This document shows, one piece after another, positions 1-11,049 of a DNA stretch of 64,000 nucleotides. Every line of letters begins with the position of its first letter. Position 1 is the first letter of the stretch. Under the pieces are notes generated by a model. That model was not told the origin of the DNA, did no database searches, and was given only the letters and a program-made list of their open reading frames with translations. The stretch is from NCBI GenBank assembly GCA_002914805.1, contig JXTB01000020.1, positions 239,669 to 303,668 of the forward strand, given 5' to 3'. Origin of the DNA: Parasponia andersonii. Lineage: Eukaryota; Streptophyta; Magnoliopsida; Rosales; Cannabaceae. A program made the position numbers and the translations under genes.

Positions 1-87
1 ATGGATTTATAAATGAAATTGTTTGCCCTTTTTAAAAAAATTCCCTCCAATTCTTTTTATTCTAAACTGTTTTAGAGAATCGTGCTT

Positions 88-500
88 TTTTTTTAATTAT
101 AATAATATTGCCAAACTAAAATCAAGAAGCCAAATTTTCCTCACTTGGGCATCTGAATCTTTCTTAGAGCTAGTTTGATATTGTTGTATTGTGTTGTACT
201 ATAGCTATGTTATAGCGATACTGTGAGCAAGAAATAGCTATAAGAAAATAGGTCTAGAAATTTGGTAAATTTAATTTATAAAACTACTGTGTTGTTTAAA
301 AACAATATTTAGTATTTGGTAAACTATAGATTATGTGTGTTGTAAAAATATTATTTTAGGTAATTTGTATTATGACAGTAGAATCAGTTTTGAAAAGTAA
401 TCTTCACCTTACTTCTCAAATTCTATCTAAAATTGTAATTACATGATAATTTTTAAAATCGGCAGACTAAACATAGTAACTTATCAACCGTCTTCTCCTC
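88..500. repeat. MITE-like dispersed repeat, copy 1
   Basis: This stretch is clearly related to 2090-2373 followed by 3982-4130: the same order of motifs occurs in both, such as a T-run, GAGCTAGTTTGATATTG versus GAGGTTAGTTTGGTATTG, and AACTATAGATTATGTGTG. The left motif also resembles the reverse complement of the right end of copy 2 (GGGCCTATTTGAGATT), as in a small non-autonomous DNA transposon with degenerate terminal inverted repeats. No coding capacity is seen. Family assignment is inference. Confidence 0.5.
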
Positions 501-921
501 TTTCTTAACATTGAATACGAAAATTTTTCTCCAATGCAGTTAAATTTTGAAATTTATTTTAAATTTGATTTTTATTTACAAGAGCAGTTATTGTAAGGAC
601 GACCTTTTTTCCTCTTACTAGGTAAAGCTATCTTTTAAATTGTTTGTTTTGATAAAATATTCCAAAATAAGTCAATTTATACGCACGCACCCACACAAGA
701 ATACTTTAATAAGCATGTGCCTACTATCAGTGATAAATCTAGGATTTAAATTCAATGAGGGCATAATGAACAATTTTTTTTAAAGAAATCAATCATAGAA
801 GAAGCAAGAATTTTAAATATTTAGTAATATTTTCATATTTTGAAAATATTTTATGACAACCTTATGTCAATTATATCAAAATTATACATCTTTATAATGA
901 TCTTCTTTTTTAGTTGTTATA

Positions 922-959
<38 letters not shown>

Positions 960-2089
960 TAGACAACTGGAGGTGGGGGAATTTGAAGTTAATACCTCAA
1001 TATTTGACGTAAGTATAGTTACCATCGGGCTACTGAGACCCCATTTTGATTATTATATTTATATGTCAAAAGTATGAAAAAAAAATTGTTTCATCTAATC
1101 ATAGGAGCCATAGAATTAAAGATATATATATATATAAATATATATATATATGTGTGTAATTAAAAGAAAAATACAATTAAGCTTAATTTGACTTCAAAAA
1201 TTAAGTGGGACGTAATAATTAAGAAATTCATTATAGTATTTAGTGTGAGAAAAAAAGAAAAAATAAAAAGAAGAGAAGAAGAAAGAGTATTAACCAACTT
1301 GAGAGTTTGACAAAGGAAGAAAGTTATATTCAATGATGATTTTAGATTTTAGAGTATAGTTTGTATTTTTATTTTTTTTTTTCAATAACCAATAGAGTTT
1401 AGAATTTTCATAAAAATAAGGGAAGTATGTCCTAAATTTTAAATAGAATTAATGAAGTTAAGAAACACAAACAGAAGCACATAGAAAAAAAATTAAGTAG
1501 GGGTATGTGAGGGTTTTTTTTTTTTAAAAAAAATAATAAACTCAATTTTAGGGTACAATTTGAATTTAAGAAAGTTGAGTGGGAGTTTTTGCTCCCATTC
1601 AGTCCATGGTATGTCCGTCGCTACCCACAACTATGATAAGACCCATAAAAAATATCTTTAATTCACTCGTCTTCTTTGACAAACTTCTTACTATAAGTTC
1701 CAATTATCTATTCTTATTTGTCTTCTTGCCTGTAATTCTACTCTCTTTTCCAATAGTCTTTTATATCATCATCTTACTCCTCTAGTCAACTATATTATCT
1801 TGTTTCAATATATCCTAGATTTCCCCAGTTTTATGATGAAAAATCAGAATATAGGAGTTGAACCTTTTATTTTAGGATGAAAGAAAAAAAGGAAGATAAA
1901 ATTTAATTAACTTGTGAATTTTTTGTACATTGATTGGATTATATTGAAATCCAAGTTGGGTTTCCTATCTTTTTTTTTTCCTTTGCACATAAAGGTACGA
2001 TCTTTATGCAGAAATCAAATTTAATGGAGCTTTGAATTATTTGTGGATTAATGCCCTCTATTTCCCTTTTTGGTCTATCTTTTCTTTCT
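501..2089. other. AT-rich non-coding DNA with TA microsatellites
   Basis: No gene is supported here. The stretch holds two TA-rich microsatellites (about 916-958 and 1120-1153) and many A- or T-runs. The short ORF at 1579-1785 is a low-complexity hydrophobic translation without family resemblance. Confidence 0.6.
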
Positions 2090-2373
2090 TTTTTTTTTTA
2101 ATTATAACAGTATTGCCTAACTAAACTCAAGAAGCTAACTTTCCTCATTTGAGTATCTGAATATTTCCAGAGGTTAGTTTGGTATTGTTATGCTGTGTTA
2201 TGATGCAATTATGCTAGAGTCCTGCTGTAGTTATGCTGCGAGTAAAAAGCAAATGTGATAAAATAGGTTTAGGCATTTGCTAAATTTAATTAACAAAACT
2301 GTTATGCTATTATAGGCAACATGTAGTGTTTGTTAAACTATAGATTATGTGTGCTATAAAAATATTATTTTAG
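2090..2373. repeat. MITE-like dispersed repeat, copy 2, left part
   Basis: This is the left part of the second copy of the repeat seen at 88-500. It stops abruptly at 2373, at the point that corresponds to about 355 in copy 1, and similarity resumes at 3982. The sequence TTATTTTAG is present at both break points (2365-2373 and 3982-3990). Confidence 0.55.
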
Positions 2374-2717
2374 AGTGTAATAAATTTTTTTAATTAGTCA
2401 CTAATTAAAATATTAAATTATAAAATTGTGATAATTATGTAATATAAGATTAATTAAAAAACTAAGATGTATCAAAATTACACTAGATAAAAACGAATTT
2501 TGACATCTCTAAACATATGCCAATTTCTCATTAGAAAATTGTCATATTCGTTCCACTTCATCATTGAGGCCAGTCAAAAATGGTTAAAAGTTTTCTTACG
2601 ACATAAGTTGCAAGTTGACAATATTTTATCTTATTGCTCGCTTCTACTAGAGCGATCTTTGAATAAATACAAAATATATAAAGTGTGAAGCCTAAACAAT
2701 ATCCTGTTGTAGTAATA

Positions 2718-2870
2718 TGATACCTGTGGAAGAGTTGTCAATAAGGTGTCCACTAGCCTGCCACGAAGCTATTTTCATATGTGGTTAAGTTTATCTAATC
2801 TGCCTATATAAAGGCCTTGTACTCTTATAACAAGGAAGAGAGTAATACAACCTAATTTTCTTTCTCTTAC
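2718..2870 (+). promoter_or_regulatory. LTR-like promoter segment with TATA box
   Basis: TATATAAAGG at 2805-2814 is followed about 30 bases later by AAGAGAGTAATACAA, the arrangement usual in the R region of plant copia LTRs. No partner LTR, primer site or coding region could be linked to it, so it may be a solo or truncated LTR, or chance in an AT-rich area. Confidence 0.25.
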
Positions 2871-3185
2871 CTTTTGCTACATTAAGCACTTTATCTTTAT
2901 TTTATCTTTTTCTAACTAAGACACTAATACCACTTCATGTTCTCACTTTCCCTCATATATTATAATCATCAGAGAGTAATACAACCTAATTTTCTTTCTC
3001 TTACTTTTTACTTCATGTTCTCACTTTCCCACATATATTATAATCATCAGAGAGTAATACAACCTAATTTTCTTTCTCTTACCTTTTGCTATATTAAGTG
3101 CTTTGTCATTATTTTACATTTTTCTAACCAAGGCACTAATACCACTTCATGTTCTCACTTTCCCACATATATTATAATCGTCACC
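2838..3185. repeat. Tandem repeat, about 78-bp period, with partial flanking units
   Basis: Two nearly complete units start with CTTCATGTTCTCACTTTCCC at 2933 and 3011. Partial units flank them: GAGAGTAATACAACCTAATT recurs at about 2838, 2972 and 3051, and the CTTCATGTTCTCAC motif recurs at 3145. The 101-residue ORF across 2937-3242 is just this repeat translated, as its peptide repeats in step. Confidence 0.75.
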
Positions 3186-3981
3186 TTTCTTTCTTTTACA
3201 CATATATCATTACGTTTCTCTCTTTCTCTTTTACTTCACTGAAGCCACCCACCAAGCTCCAATATCTACATATACATCTATATATTATATACATATCTTT
3301 ATTTATTTAAAATCAGATTATCACCATTACTACCATCTATGACCAATTTCTCTTCACAACAAATATATACTTATATGCCTTTCTCTTATCAATGAAATAA
3401 TTTATTCCCCTATTTACTATATACACTTTTATATATCCATATTACTTTACCATATTTTTATAATTATCATTATTATTAGATTTATTATCATTATCCTATC
3501 ACAGTTATTATTTTACAGGTTTTGAAATTCTGAGCTACTCCCTATCATTTCTTACATTCTTTATTCTCTGCTAACTAAATAATAATATATTATATTAACA
3601 TAACTCTTAACTTTTAATTATGTATTTTAAATATCTGTAGATCCTTAATGATGAGTGATTTAGCAAGTTGAGTTGTATAATATAATCCGATTTGAAACCA
3701 CCAACATTATTTTCAGTATGTTCAATACATATAGATTTATGATTCAAAGTTATTTAGCAAGCTTAGTTGTTTAATGCAATCCTTATTTGCAACTATTTGT
3801 GTTAAATTCAATACTTTATATTTTTATAATTTAATTTTCAATACAATAATCTAATTGACTGAATAATCCTAACTATCTAATATGTGGTGCTAAACTATAG
3901 CCTACAAAGCTTATTAAATTTAATTATTATTATGCTTAATTTTTCTTTTACAGAGAAAAGTATCATTCCTCCGAACAAATG

Positions 3982-4200
3982 TTATTTTAGATAATTCATA
4001 TTATGACAACATAATTAGCTTTGAAAAGTAGCTCTCACTTTACTTCTCAAATTTTGCTCAAAATAGCAGTTACACAGTAACTTTAAAATCTATTGACCAA
4101 AAGTAATGACTTACCAAACACTTTCCACTCCCGAATTTTTCTTTAACCGCTTTTGAAAGCTAATAACAGAATCTAGAAAGAATCTCAAATAGGCCCTATC
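3982..4200. repeat. MITE-like dispersed repeat, copy 2, right part
   Basis: This resumes the similarity to copy 1 (GATAATTCATATTATGAC versus GGTAATTTGTATTATGAC, then TTTGAAAAGTA and CTTACTTCTCAAATT). It ends near AATCTCAAATAGGCCC, whose reverse complement resembles the left end of the repeat, as expected for terminal inverted repeats. Confidence 0.5.
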
Positions 4201-4539
4201 AATTTTTTGTCTCAATAATTATCTTATTTTGGATTTTTTTCAAAAGGAGACCTTTTAGAAAAATGAATTATTCTTTTGCTAAATTGTTTTCTCGTTATAG
4301 AACTTCTATTAGAATGAAGAGAACCCAAGCATAGTTCGAGACTTGATGATTATTTCATTTTTGGATTAAGTGGAACTTGATAATATTCAACCAAGATTAT
4401 TTCTGTTTTCCTACGTGATTCCTTAACTAGTAATATAGATTCTGCAGATTAATAGGTGAGATCTATTCTTTACCAATATTTATGATCAATATGTCCCAAT
4501 ATTTTAGCATTGAACAAAGTAATAGAGTAGCCCTTTTCT

Positions 4540-4990
4540 TTTTATCAATCTTCTTAACGATTGCTTCTAATCTACTCATCGGAGTATTAAACTCACTTAA
4601 GTGTTCTTGCAAAGAAGAATCCTCTGCCATCTTAAGGTTATAAAGCTTCTTTCATAGGAAAATCTTATGTGATATTGATTTTCTTTCATATAGATTTTGT
4701 AACTTATCCTATAAACCGTTGGCCATATTGAACAAAAGCATCTCATTTAGTGCAAGATAAATTTTTGCTATGGAAAACTGTCTTTCTTATCAAACCCTTC
4801 ATCTTTTATCTCTTTCATCTTATTTTCCTTCCCCTTTAAAGCAACCACAAACCATCTTTTATGAGAATTGAAGGCACCTTCATTTTTCAAGCAATATAAT
4901 TGGAATTGTTGAATCCTAACATCTCGAATTTAGTGGAACTCGAAGCTGTCATTTTTACTTTCACAATATTTTACATTGATCTTGTGCGTA
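4540..4990 (-). pseudogene. Ty1/copia gag relic
   Basis: On the minus strand broken reading frames match copia Gag (UBN2-type capsid region). One stretch reads MAEDSSLQEHLSEFNTPMSR, which is the usual 'LKM..gsSv.eHl..Fn.l...L' block of plant copia Gag, preceded by a block like 'lW.kL..lYe.ks...k.fL...L'. Several stops and frameshifts interrupt it, so it is a fossil. A tRNA-iMet-like primer site lies just upstream (5005-5019), in the right place for the same element. No protease or polymerase follows before 4540, so the element is 3' truncated. Confidence 0.65.
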
Positions 4991-5004
4991 GTAAATTTCA
5001 ACTT

Positions 5005-5019
5005 ATGCTCTAAATACCA
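5005..5019 (-). other. Primer-binding site of copia gag relic (tRNA-iMet type)
   Basis: The minus strand reads TGGTATTTAGAGCAT, close to TGGTATCAGAGC, the complement of the plant initiator tRNA-Met 3' end that primes most copia elements. It sits immediately upstream of the gag relic at 4540-4990, so an LTR is expected at higher coordinates. Confidence 0.6.
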
Positions 5020-5684
5020 CTTACTGCATTTTGTTGCGAAAACATGCACGATCACCAAATATTATCTAAAAAGTCAAAGAAAGTAAGAGAAAATAAAGAA
5101 CAAAGAAGATACATGAAATTGATATAGTTCAGCTATAAAATATAGTCTACGTCTATCAAGCACAACTCAGAGTATCATTTTCACCGTATCAGTTAAATCA
5201 TATGAGTGTTTATCACTCTCCTTTGCAAGTCTCCCAAGCTCTATCTCATAAATTCATTCTACACTACCTAAAAGTTCACTTTGCTATTGATCTCTATAGT
5301 TATATTTATCAACTCATGAGCTAAAATAAGAATCCCACTCAAACTAGAAATATAACATGCACAAAATAGCAATCATAAATATATTAAGACTCTAATATAA
5401 TGAAATAAGAACTTCACAAATATAGGAATTCAGGAAGTATTAAATACTACAAATTAAACATAGACTTTTCTACTAGGATATTGAGTCCTATGCTCAACAA
5501 AAAGAACATCAATGTGTATTTACGAACTTCATTCTCATATATATTAAAGGAATCAATTACTTCCACTAAATTCATAATTATTTGATAAATTATTTTTGAA
5601 CATAAAATCAAGGAGTAGAGAGTATTAGCTAGAATATCCATATCTTAAATATCTTAATTATCTGATCATTATGTAAAATATGGT
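5020..5684 (-). other. Possible degraded LTR; otherwise AT-rich
   Basis: By position this should be the 5' LTR of the minus-strand copia relic, because the primer site ends at 5019. I see no second copy to define its ends. The ORF at 5447-5641 has no family resemblance. Confidence 0.3.
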
Positions 5685-5850
5685 TCAGTGGAGAACCTTG
5701 TTGAACCACTTAGCTGAGTCTTTGAGATATCTTCTCAACCTATTTTTGTAGTCAACATAGACAATCCCAAATCGAACAGTATAACCATCTGCCCATTCAA
5801 AGTTATCCAACAATAACCACTCAAAATACCCCTTCACGTTGGCTCCTTTC
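5685..5850 (-). pseudogene. GH1 last exon (aglycone-site WSLLDNFEW region)
   Basis: This exon is preceded by an acceptor (ACATATAG) and is open from 5850 to the TGA at 5685-5687. It contains [20 protein letters not shown], the C-terminal substrate-binding block of GH1 proteins, then [18 protein letters not shown]. The usual Ser of W-S-L-L is Leu here. The exon itself looks intact and carries the native-looking stop. Confidence 0.85.
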
Positions 5851-7560
5851 CTATATGTCACAACGAGTACATATTATAAGCATCAAAATGTATTTGACTA
5901 AAATGCATTCGTAGTCAATGAAATCAATATTAACTTCTCACTTGTTTAATTGATAACCATTTTTTATTTTTAAAAACAAAAATATTGGTGAAAATTTTTT
6001 CAATATGTCGTTTAAGAACATCTTCTATTTATTTTTTAAAATGGAACATGTGTTGAATGAGTACAAAAATCACATGAGATAAAAAGTTTGAAAAAATAAA
6101 CAAAATTCATGCAAAATAGTTACTCCCGACTTTATGGCACTCTTAAGGAATGAAATATGATTTGCATAATATTTGATTCTTGTCCTATCATTTAGCAATA
6201 AACGACCATTGTTAACCTCATCATATCCTATAATTAGTAAGAAATTTGTACAACGTGCAGTACTAGTTGGGAATAAGTAGAGATAAAAAGTTAATTTGGT
6301 ATCTAACGATTATAATATGTGAACAAATTATTAATTTGATCGCAAATTTAGCATGATTGAAAGCATGCCCTAATACTCGATTTTCAAACATAATTGTCAA
6401 CTTTACTGTTCTCGATAATATAAATGACTGATTATTGAACTTCTTCATGGTGTACAACACTATGTCCTCAATTCCTTTAGGATAAACATAGAGCCAATCT
6501 AAGGCTACCTGTAACATTATTTAAGAAACCAAGTTGTAATTAATACATATCGATAGTGTTTCGATCCCCAATCCTTTATGTTGTTTTAGTTTCATCAAAT
6601 ATAGAATTCAGTTATTATTTATATGTACCTGTGGACCAATAGGAATGTCATTTCGCTTAACTAATGATCATGCACAAAAGTCTTTGTGAGTAAATTATGT
6701 AAAAGATAATGAGTAAAAATTATATTAAAATCCTATATTATGCTAATATTATAGTAACACCCATTCGATGGAAATATTTTTAATGAGTGCATAGTTTTGA
6801 AAAGACTAAAATATCAAAGAAGTTCTCAATATTAATATTTCAAATACAAAAAATTAATTACTTGTTTATTTTATAGTCGAAAATGAAATGAGAATTTAAT
6901 GGTCAAAATTTGATTAAAGGAGGAGGTGTATTTTACATGTGTGTGTGTATTTGTTTTTTGGGAATTCTGGGGTGTTAGTGGGAATATTTTGAGCAATGTG
7001 GTGAGACCATAATTTTAACATAAATCATAGGTGTTAATGTAAATTTTCTGAGCAATCAAACGGATTCATAATCAAATATGAGATAACAAATTTGGATTTA
7101 TTATAATACAACTTAAATAATGAAACTCGCACTATAAAATAATGCAAGAATCTGTGGAGAACCGGTGATTTTCTTTCATGCAAGAACCGTTGGTTGCATA
7201 CTTTATACTATAGTTGTTCAACCCAATAAAATCAAAAGGTCCTTTAAGCAATGAAGATTGTCGTTTTGAAAATTTTGGAAGTCGTTTTCTGACATATATT
7301 ACCATTTCAATCGGGTAATTGTCAAATTTTAATAGTTCTATAAACCTACAAATTATTGATTAAATAACAAAAATTAGCCCTTTTTTCCTAGTTTTATTTA
7401 TAAAATATTTTTTTTTTCTATTTTTTCAAGGAAGTACTTACCAATCATAGGTGAAGGCAAGGGCATGCTTAGTTGCGTCCTGATCTACAACAAACTTGGA
7501 AAAGGGCAACATTCATGGACCATTTAGTAAAATTTGCCCTCTGGAGACATCTACACAATC
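5685..7560 (-). pseudogene. Family-1 glycoside hydrolase (beta-glucosidase, BGLU-like), 3' half
   Basis: Five minus-strand blocks follow the order of a plant GH1 beta-glucosidase. About 7444-7560 reads DQDATKHALAFTYDW and ends at a good donor GTAAGT. About 7110-7312 reads GKRLPKF-like RKRLPKFSKRQSSLLKGPFD followed by FIGLNNYS. At 6625-6670 is RNDIPIGPQ. At 6400-6508 is ALDWLYVYPKGIEDIVLYT, spliced after TTACAG. At 5685-5850 is the last exon, [20 protein letters not shown], with stop at 5685-5687. GH1 enzymes hydrolyse beta-glucosides by a retaining mechanism. The block around 6420 has a frameshift in the YITENG nucleophile motif and the 7444-7560 block has a stop; exons for the N-terminal half and the acid/base NEP motif were not found. 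It is therefore a truncated pseudogene. Confidence 0.85.
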
Positions 7561-8390
7561 GAATTAGTACAAATTTGTTAAGTAAAGAGAATTAGACATT
7601 GCAATCAACATTTATTGTCCATATCGTACATTAATAGATTGAACAATTAAGTACTGAGCTCTTCTATGTGACATTACTAGAGATATTATTCAAGAATATT
7701 ACTGACTTTTGGTCTAACTATATTTAGTACAAATTATTTACACTGACTATTACATGACTTGTGACTTAGACAAATAATTATGAATATGCTAATTTGCATT
7801 GCAAGTGTTAAACATTACTAATGATTAAGGAATAACTAAATATTAAAGAAAAACCAAAATGTTTCGTTTGCTCAAAAATATCTTTTAAGTTATAATTCCG
7901 ATATTGATCTAATATAAGCAGTCAAGGTATAATTTAAAGACCTTCTACTAAAGAGTTATAAAAGAAAAATCTTTTTCTGAAATGCTCTTCCAAAAACTCA
8001 CTTTATTGGGAGCTAGTACGATAGGGAATTTTCTTAATTTCTTATCAATAGAAAATCTAATTTTTGATCATTAATTATCAATTTAATGATTATAAAATTA
8101 ACTATTATCTTTTGATTCACATTGGAATTTGTTCCAATATGTTTAAACATAACAATTAAATTGAACTCTAAAGATCAAAGTTGAGTTTCTCTATCCATAG
8201 AGAAATAAAAATATAGTATATATTGTACTTGTTACCATATATATATATATATATATTATTAGCTTCTTAAGATAGATGGCTAAAAGTGAGTTTTTAGCCA
8301 TATGTAGTCTGTCTTTATGAGATAAAAGTTGTCGCTTAAGTCTTTGGGGGATTAAACTCAATTGTTAAGAAGTGTTAATAGGGAACAAGT
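7561..8390. other. AT-rich intergenic stretch
   Basis: No gene is seen upstream of the GH1 remnant; the missing 5' exons are not here. A TA microsatellite lies at about 8238-8258. Confidence 0.5.
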
Positions 8391-8899
8391 TGTTGGTTAT
8401 ATATATATACACATATATCCTAATGTGGGCTTACACATTTTCTATAATATATATTATGGTTATCTAATAAGTGGAGTCATTAAGTAATTTAATTATAGAC
8501 TCAAGAAATTATTAATTAGTATGGACTATGTAATATTTAGTTACCCAATGCTGATCCAATAAAGATAAATAGAGTTTCTATTGACTATCAGTATATATAG
8601 ACATAACTATTAGGATTTTGGTCCCTAAGCCAAATAGAATGTACTCTCTTCTCCTCTGCTTTCATTAACAGAGAGAGTTCCCATTGAGTATACATAGATT
8701 ATTCTAGTTGTGGAAGACCTTTTACCTTTGAGCTCTTAACAATTCCTCACTTCTACTTACGTAATCACATCCTTTGCTGTCAAACATAATGGATTCAGGT
8801 TAATCACTAATTTTCTCTCAACAAATCTTTTTCAGAAAATTTGGCATGATAGATTCTAAGATTATCTTTAGTTTAACAATCCATTATGCATATTTAACA
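8391..8899 (+). mobile_element. Copia A, 5' LTR
   Basis: The block begins TGTTGGTTATAT and ends TATTTAACA, directly followed by a tRNA-iMet-type primer site. Its centre matches 27240-27625 over about 380 bases, for example ACTATTAGGATTTTGGTCCC and GGGCTTACACATTTTCTATA-like motifs, which marks the two as the LTR pair of an old copia element. The pair has diverged and the 3' copy lacks the last part, so exact ends are uncertain. Confidence 0.7.
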
Positions 8900-8901
8900 A
8901 G

Positions 8902-8913
8902 TGGTATTAGAGC
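8902..8913 (+). other. Copia A primer-binding site (tRNA-iMet)
   Basis: TGGTATTAGAGC differs by one base from the canonical TGGTATCAGAGC complementary to initiator tRNA-Met. It lies three bases after the LTR end. Confidence 0.75.
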
Positions 8914-9699
8914 AGAAAATCATATTAAATTACTTAGGATAATCATGCTTGTCTCTAGTTTTTGATATCTTTACCTATTTGGCTTTTTAAAGTTTAGATA
9001 TAACATGTAAGATTGATAATTTTTTCATGATTTTGTCGAGATATTAAGTATTTAAGGATTGAATACTGAGTTTTGGGTCATAAAATTTGTAAATTAGGGT
9101 GAAAAATCTTATTAGGTTTGAGTTACTCGATTTTTAAATCGGTTAATCAAAACTAAGGCCGAGACTTGGCGCTGCAGCGAGGATGGCACCGGTGGCACCA
9201 TGACACCATCACCTATGGATAAAAAATATATTTTAATGTGGCCAGTGTGGCGATACTATTTCCGAGTACCTCAACGTTGACCCGTCCAAAATACATGTCA
9301 ATTTTTTTGACCTAATTAAGACTCCTGATCTCAATTTTGGGTAGAATTTAGTTGTTTTTGACATAATTTATGGAATTCCAATCCAAAACTTGACTGATCA
9401 ATTTTATTTTCTCAACCCAACTTTAACATGACTCATACTTTGTTATTTGAAAACTTTATTTGGCTTTAAGAGTTAATAAAAGTGCTTAAAAGTTAGTTAG
9501 TCATCCATTACTTTTTGTGCATTGAAATTTTTTAAGTTTTAATATTTTGGGCACTTTGGCTATTATTTTCTTTACACTATTTGTCTAAATATTTTGAAAT
9601 AGATGAGTTAAAAAAAATATGTTACCAAAGTAACCTCAATTATATGGATTTATTTATTTGGAAATATTTGAATATTGTGTGTTTATTTTTCATGAGAAT

Positions 9700-9870
9700 A
9701 ATTATTGGTCCAAAGGAAGGTGATTTTTTGGCCAAACAATATAGAAATGTGATAGTTATTAAGTTTCTATGTGGACAGTAGATTAACCCAAAGGAAGATT
9801 CGCTGTTTGATTACTGCACTGAAGAGTACTACTTACAAGTTAATAAATTGGCCCAAAGGAAGGCTTATTA
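9700..9870 (+). repeat. Short motif repeated in copia A leader
   Basis: The motif CCAAAGGAAG recurs three times (about 9709, 9788 and 9854) between the primer site and gag. It may be a leader feature of the element; no function can be read from it. Confidence 0.4.
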
Positions 9871-9989
9871 ATATTGTTCTGGGTATCTTGTGATGGGAAC
9901 CACCTTTTATGTTTATTTGATTTATGTTATGCTAGTGTGTGTTATTATTTTTTATGCTTAGTCTATGACATGTTTTTGATGTGGGCTGT

Positions 9990-11000
9990 TATTTTCTATT
10001 TTTGTTCTTTGTTTAGATTTTGCTTCAAACATATCTGCTAATTTAAATTCAATTCTTATACTTAACGGTACAAACTTCAAGAAGTGGAAAGAGCACGTTA
10101 TGATTATGCTCGGTTGTATGGATCTAGACCTTGCACTCAGGAATGAATAACCTAATACTCTTACAGATGAAAGTTCTACTGCTATAATTAAAAACTTTGA
10201 GTAGTGGAAATGTTCCAATCATATGAGTCTCATGATCATGAAGCATTCTATCCTTAAAACCATACGGGAGCGCTATGACAAAGGTTAATAATGCTAGGGT
10301 ATTCCTTGTGCAACTGCGGAATGTTTCCAATAGAATGAAAAAGTAAAAACAAGTACCATATTTAGTAATCTGATTGCTATGCATTATAAGGGTAAATGGA
10401 CCATCAAAAAGTATATCATGGAGATGTCCAATCTGGCTTCAAAACTGAAGGCATTTAAGTTAGAGCTATCGGATGACTTACTCATGCATTTGGTTTTTAT
10501 CTCTCTTCTACCATAATTCAGTTAATTCAAAGTGAGTTATGATACTCAAAAAGAAAATGGACTCTTAATGAGCTCATATCTCACTATATGCAAGAAGAGG
10601 ATAGACTGAAGTAAGAGAAGACATAAGTGCTCACTTTGCAACTACCTCTTAAGATAAGAAAAGGTAAATGAGCTGCAGTTGGGACTTTACAAAATAAATC
10701 ACAAAAGAAAAAAGATGAGGATTCAACCTATTTCTTCTGCAAGAAGTTTAAACATGTGAAGAATGAGTGAGTTTCTCAATTTTGTCTATTATAAGATTAA
10801 AAATGCTTCTGTACCCAATTATACTTGGTGAGTAGATATCCGTGCCACTACTCAAATAACTATGTCTATGCAGAGTTGTCTGAGGAGCTGTCCACCAAGT
10901 GATACTGAAAAATACATCTTGTGGGCAACGACAACACAACTACAGTAAAGGTAATAAGTCTATTAAAGTTACAATTAGGTTTCAATTTATTTAGGTAATA
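9990..11000 (+). pseudogene. Copia A gag and protease remains
   Basis: Broken plus-strand frames match a copia Gag: LNGTNFKKWKEHVMIML at about 10061, then SLMIMKHSILKTIRE, then LIAMHYKGKWTIKKYIMEMS. The protease block reads VDIRATTQITMSMQ where copia has 'W.vDSGAt.Hi', so the catalytic Asp is kept but the DSG triplet has become DIR. Many stops and frameshifts are present. In life this part would give the capsid and the aspartic protease that matures the polyprotein. Confidence 0.75.
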
Positions 11001-11049
11001 GGTCTATTTAGGTTATAATTAAGTTCTGATTTATTTTTAGATTTAGATA

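Larger units (their letters stand above)
2374..3981. mobile_element. 1.6-kb insertion within MITE-like repeat copy 2
   Basis: A block of about 1.6 kb separates the two halves of the MITE-like repeat and is flanked by a direct 9-bp repeat TTATTTTAG (2365-2373 and 3982-3990) that occurs once in the uninterrupted copy near 350-356. That is the signature of an insertion with target-site duplication. The block has no recognisable transposase and no clear terminal repeats. It contains a TATA-like box at 2805 and an 80-bp-scale tandem repeat. A 9-bp duplication would suit a Mutator-like element, but this is inference. Confidence 0.45.

Noticed and set aside
2937-3242. 101-codon ORF with internal peptide repeat
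   Set aside because: The peptide repeat just mirrors the 78-bp DNA tandem repeat.
10124-10384. 86-codon minus-strand ORFs at 9958-10384
   Set aside because: They are shadows opposite the copia A gag relic, whose plus-strand motifs are clear.
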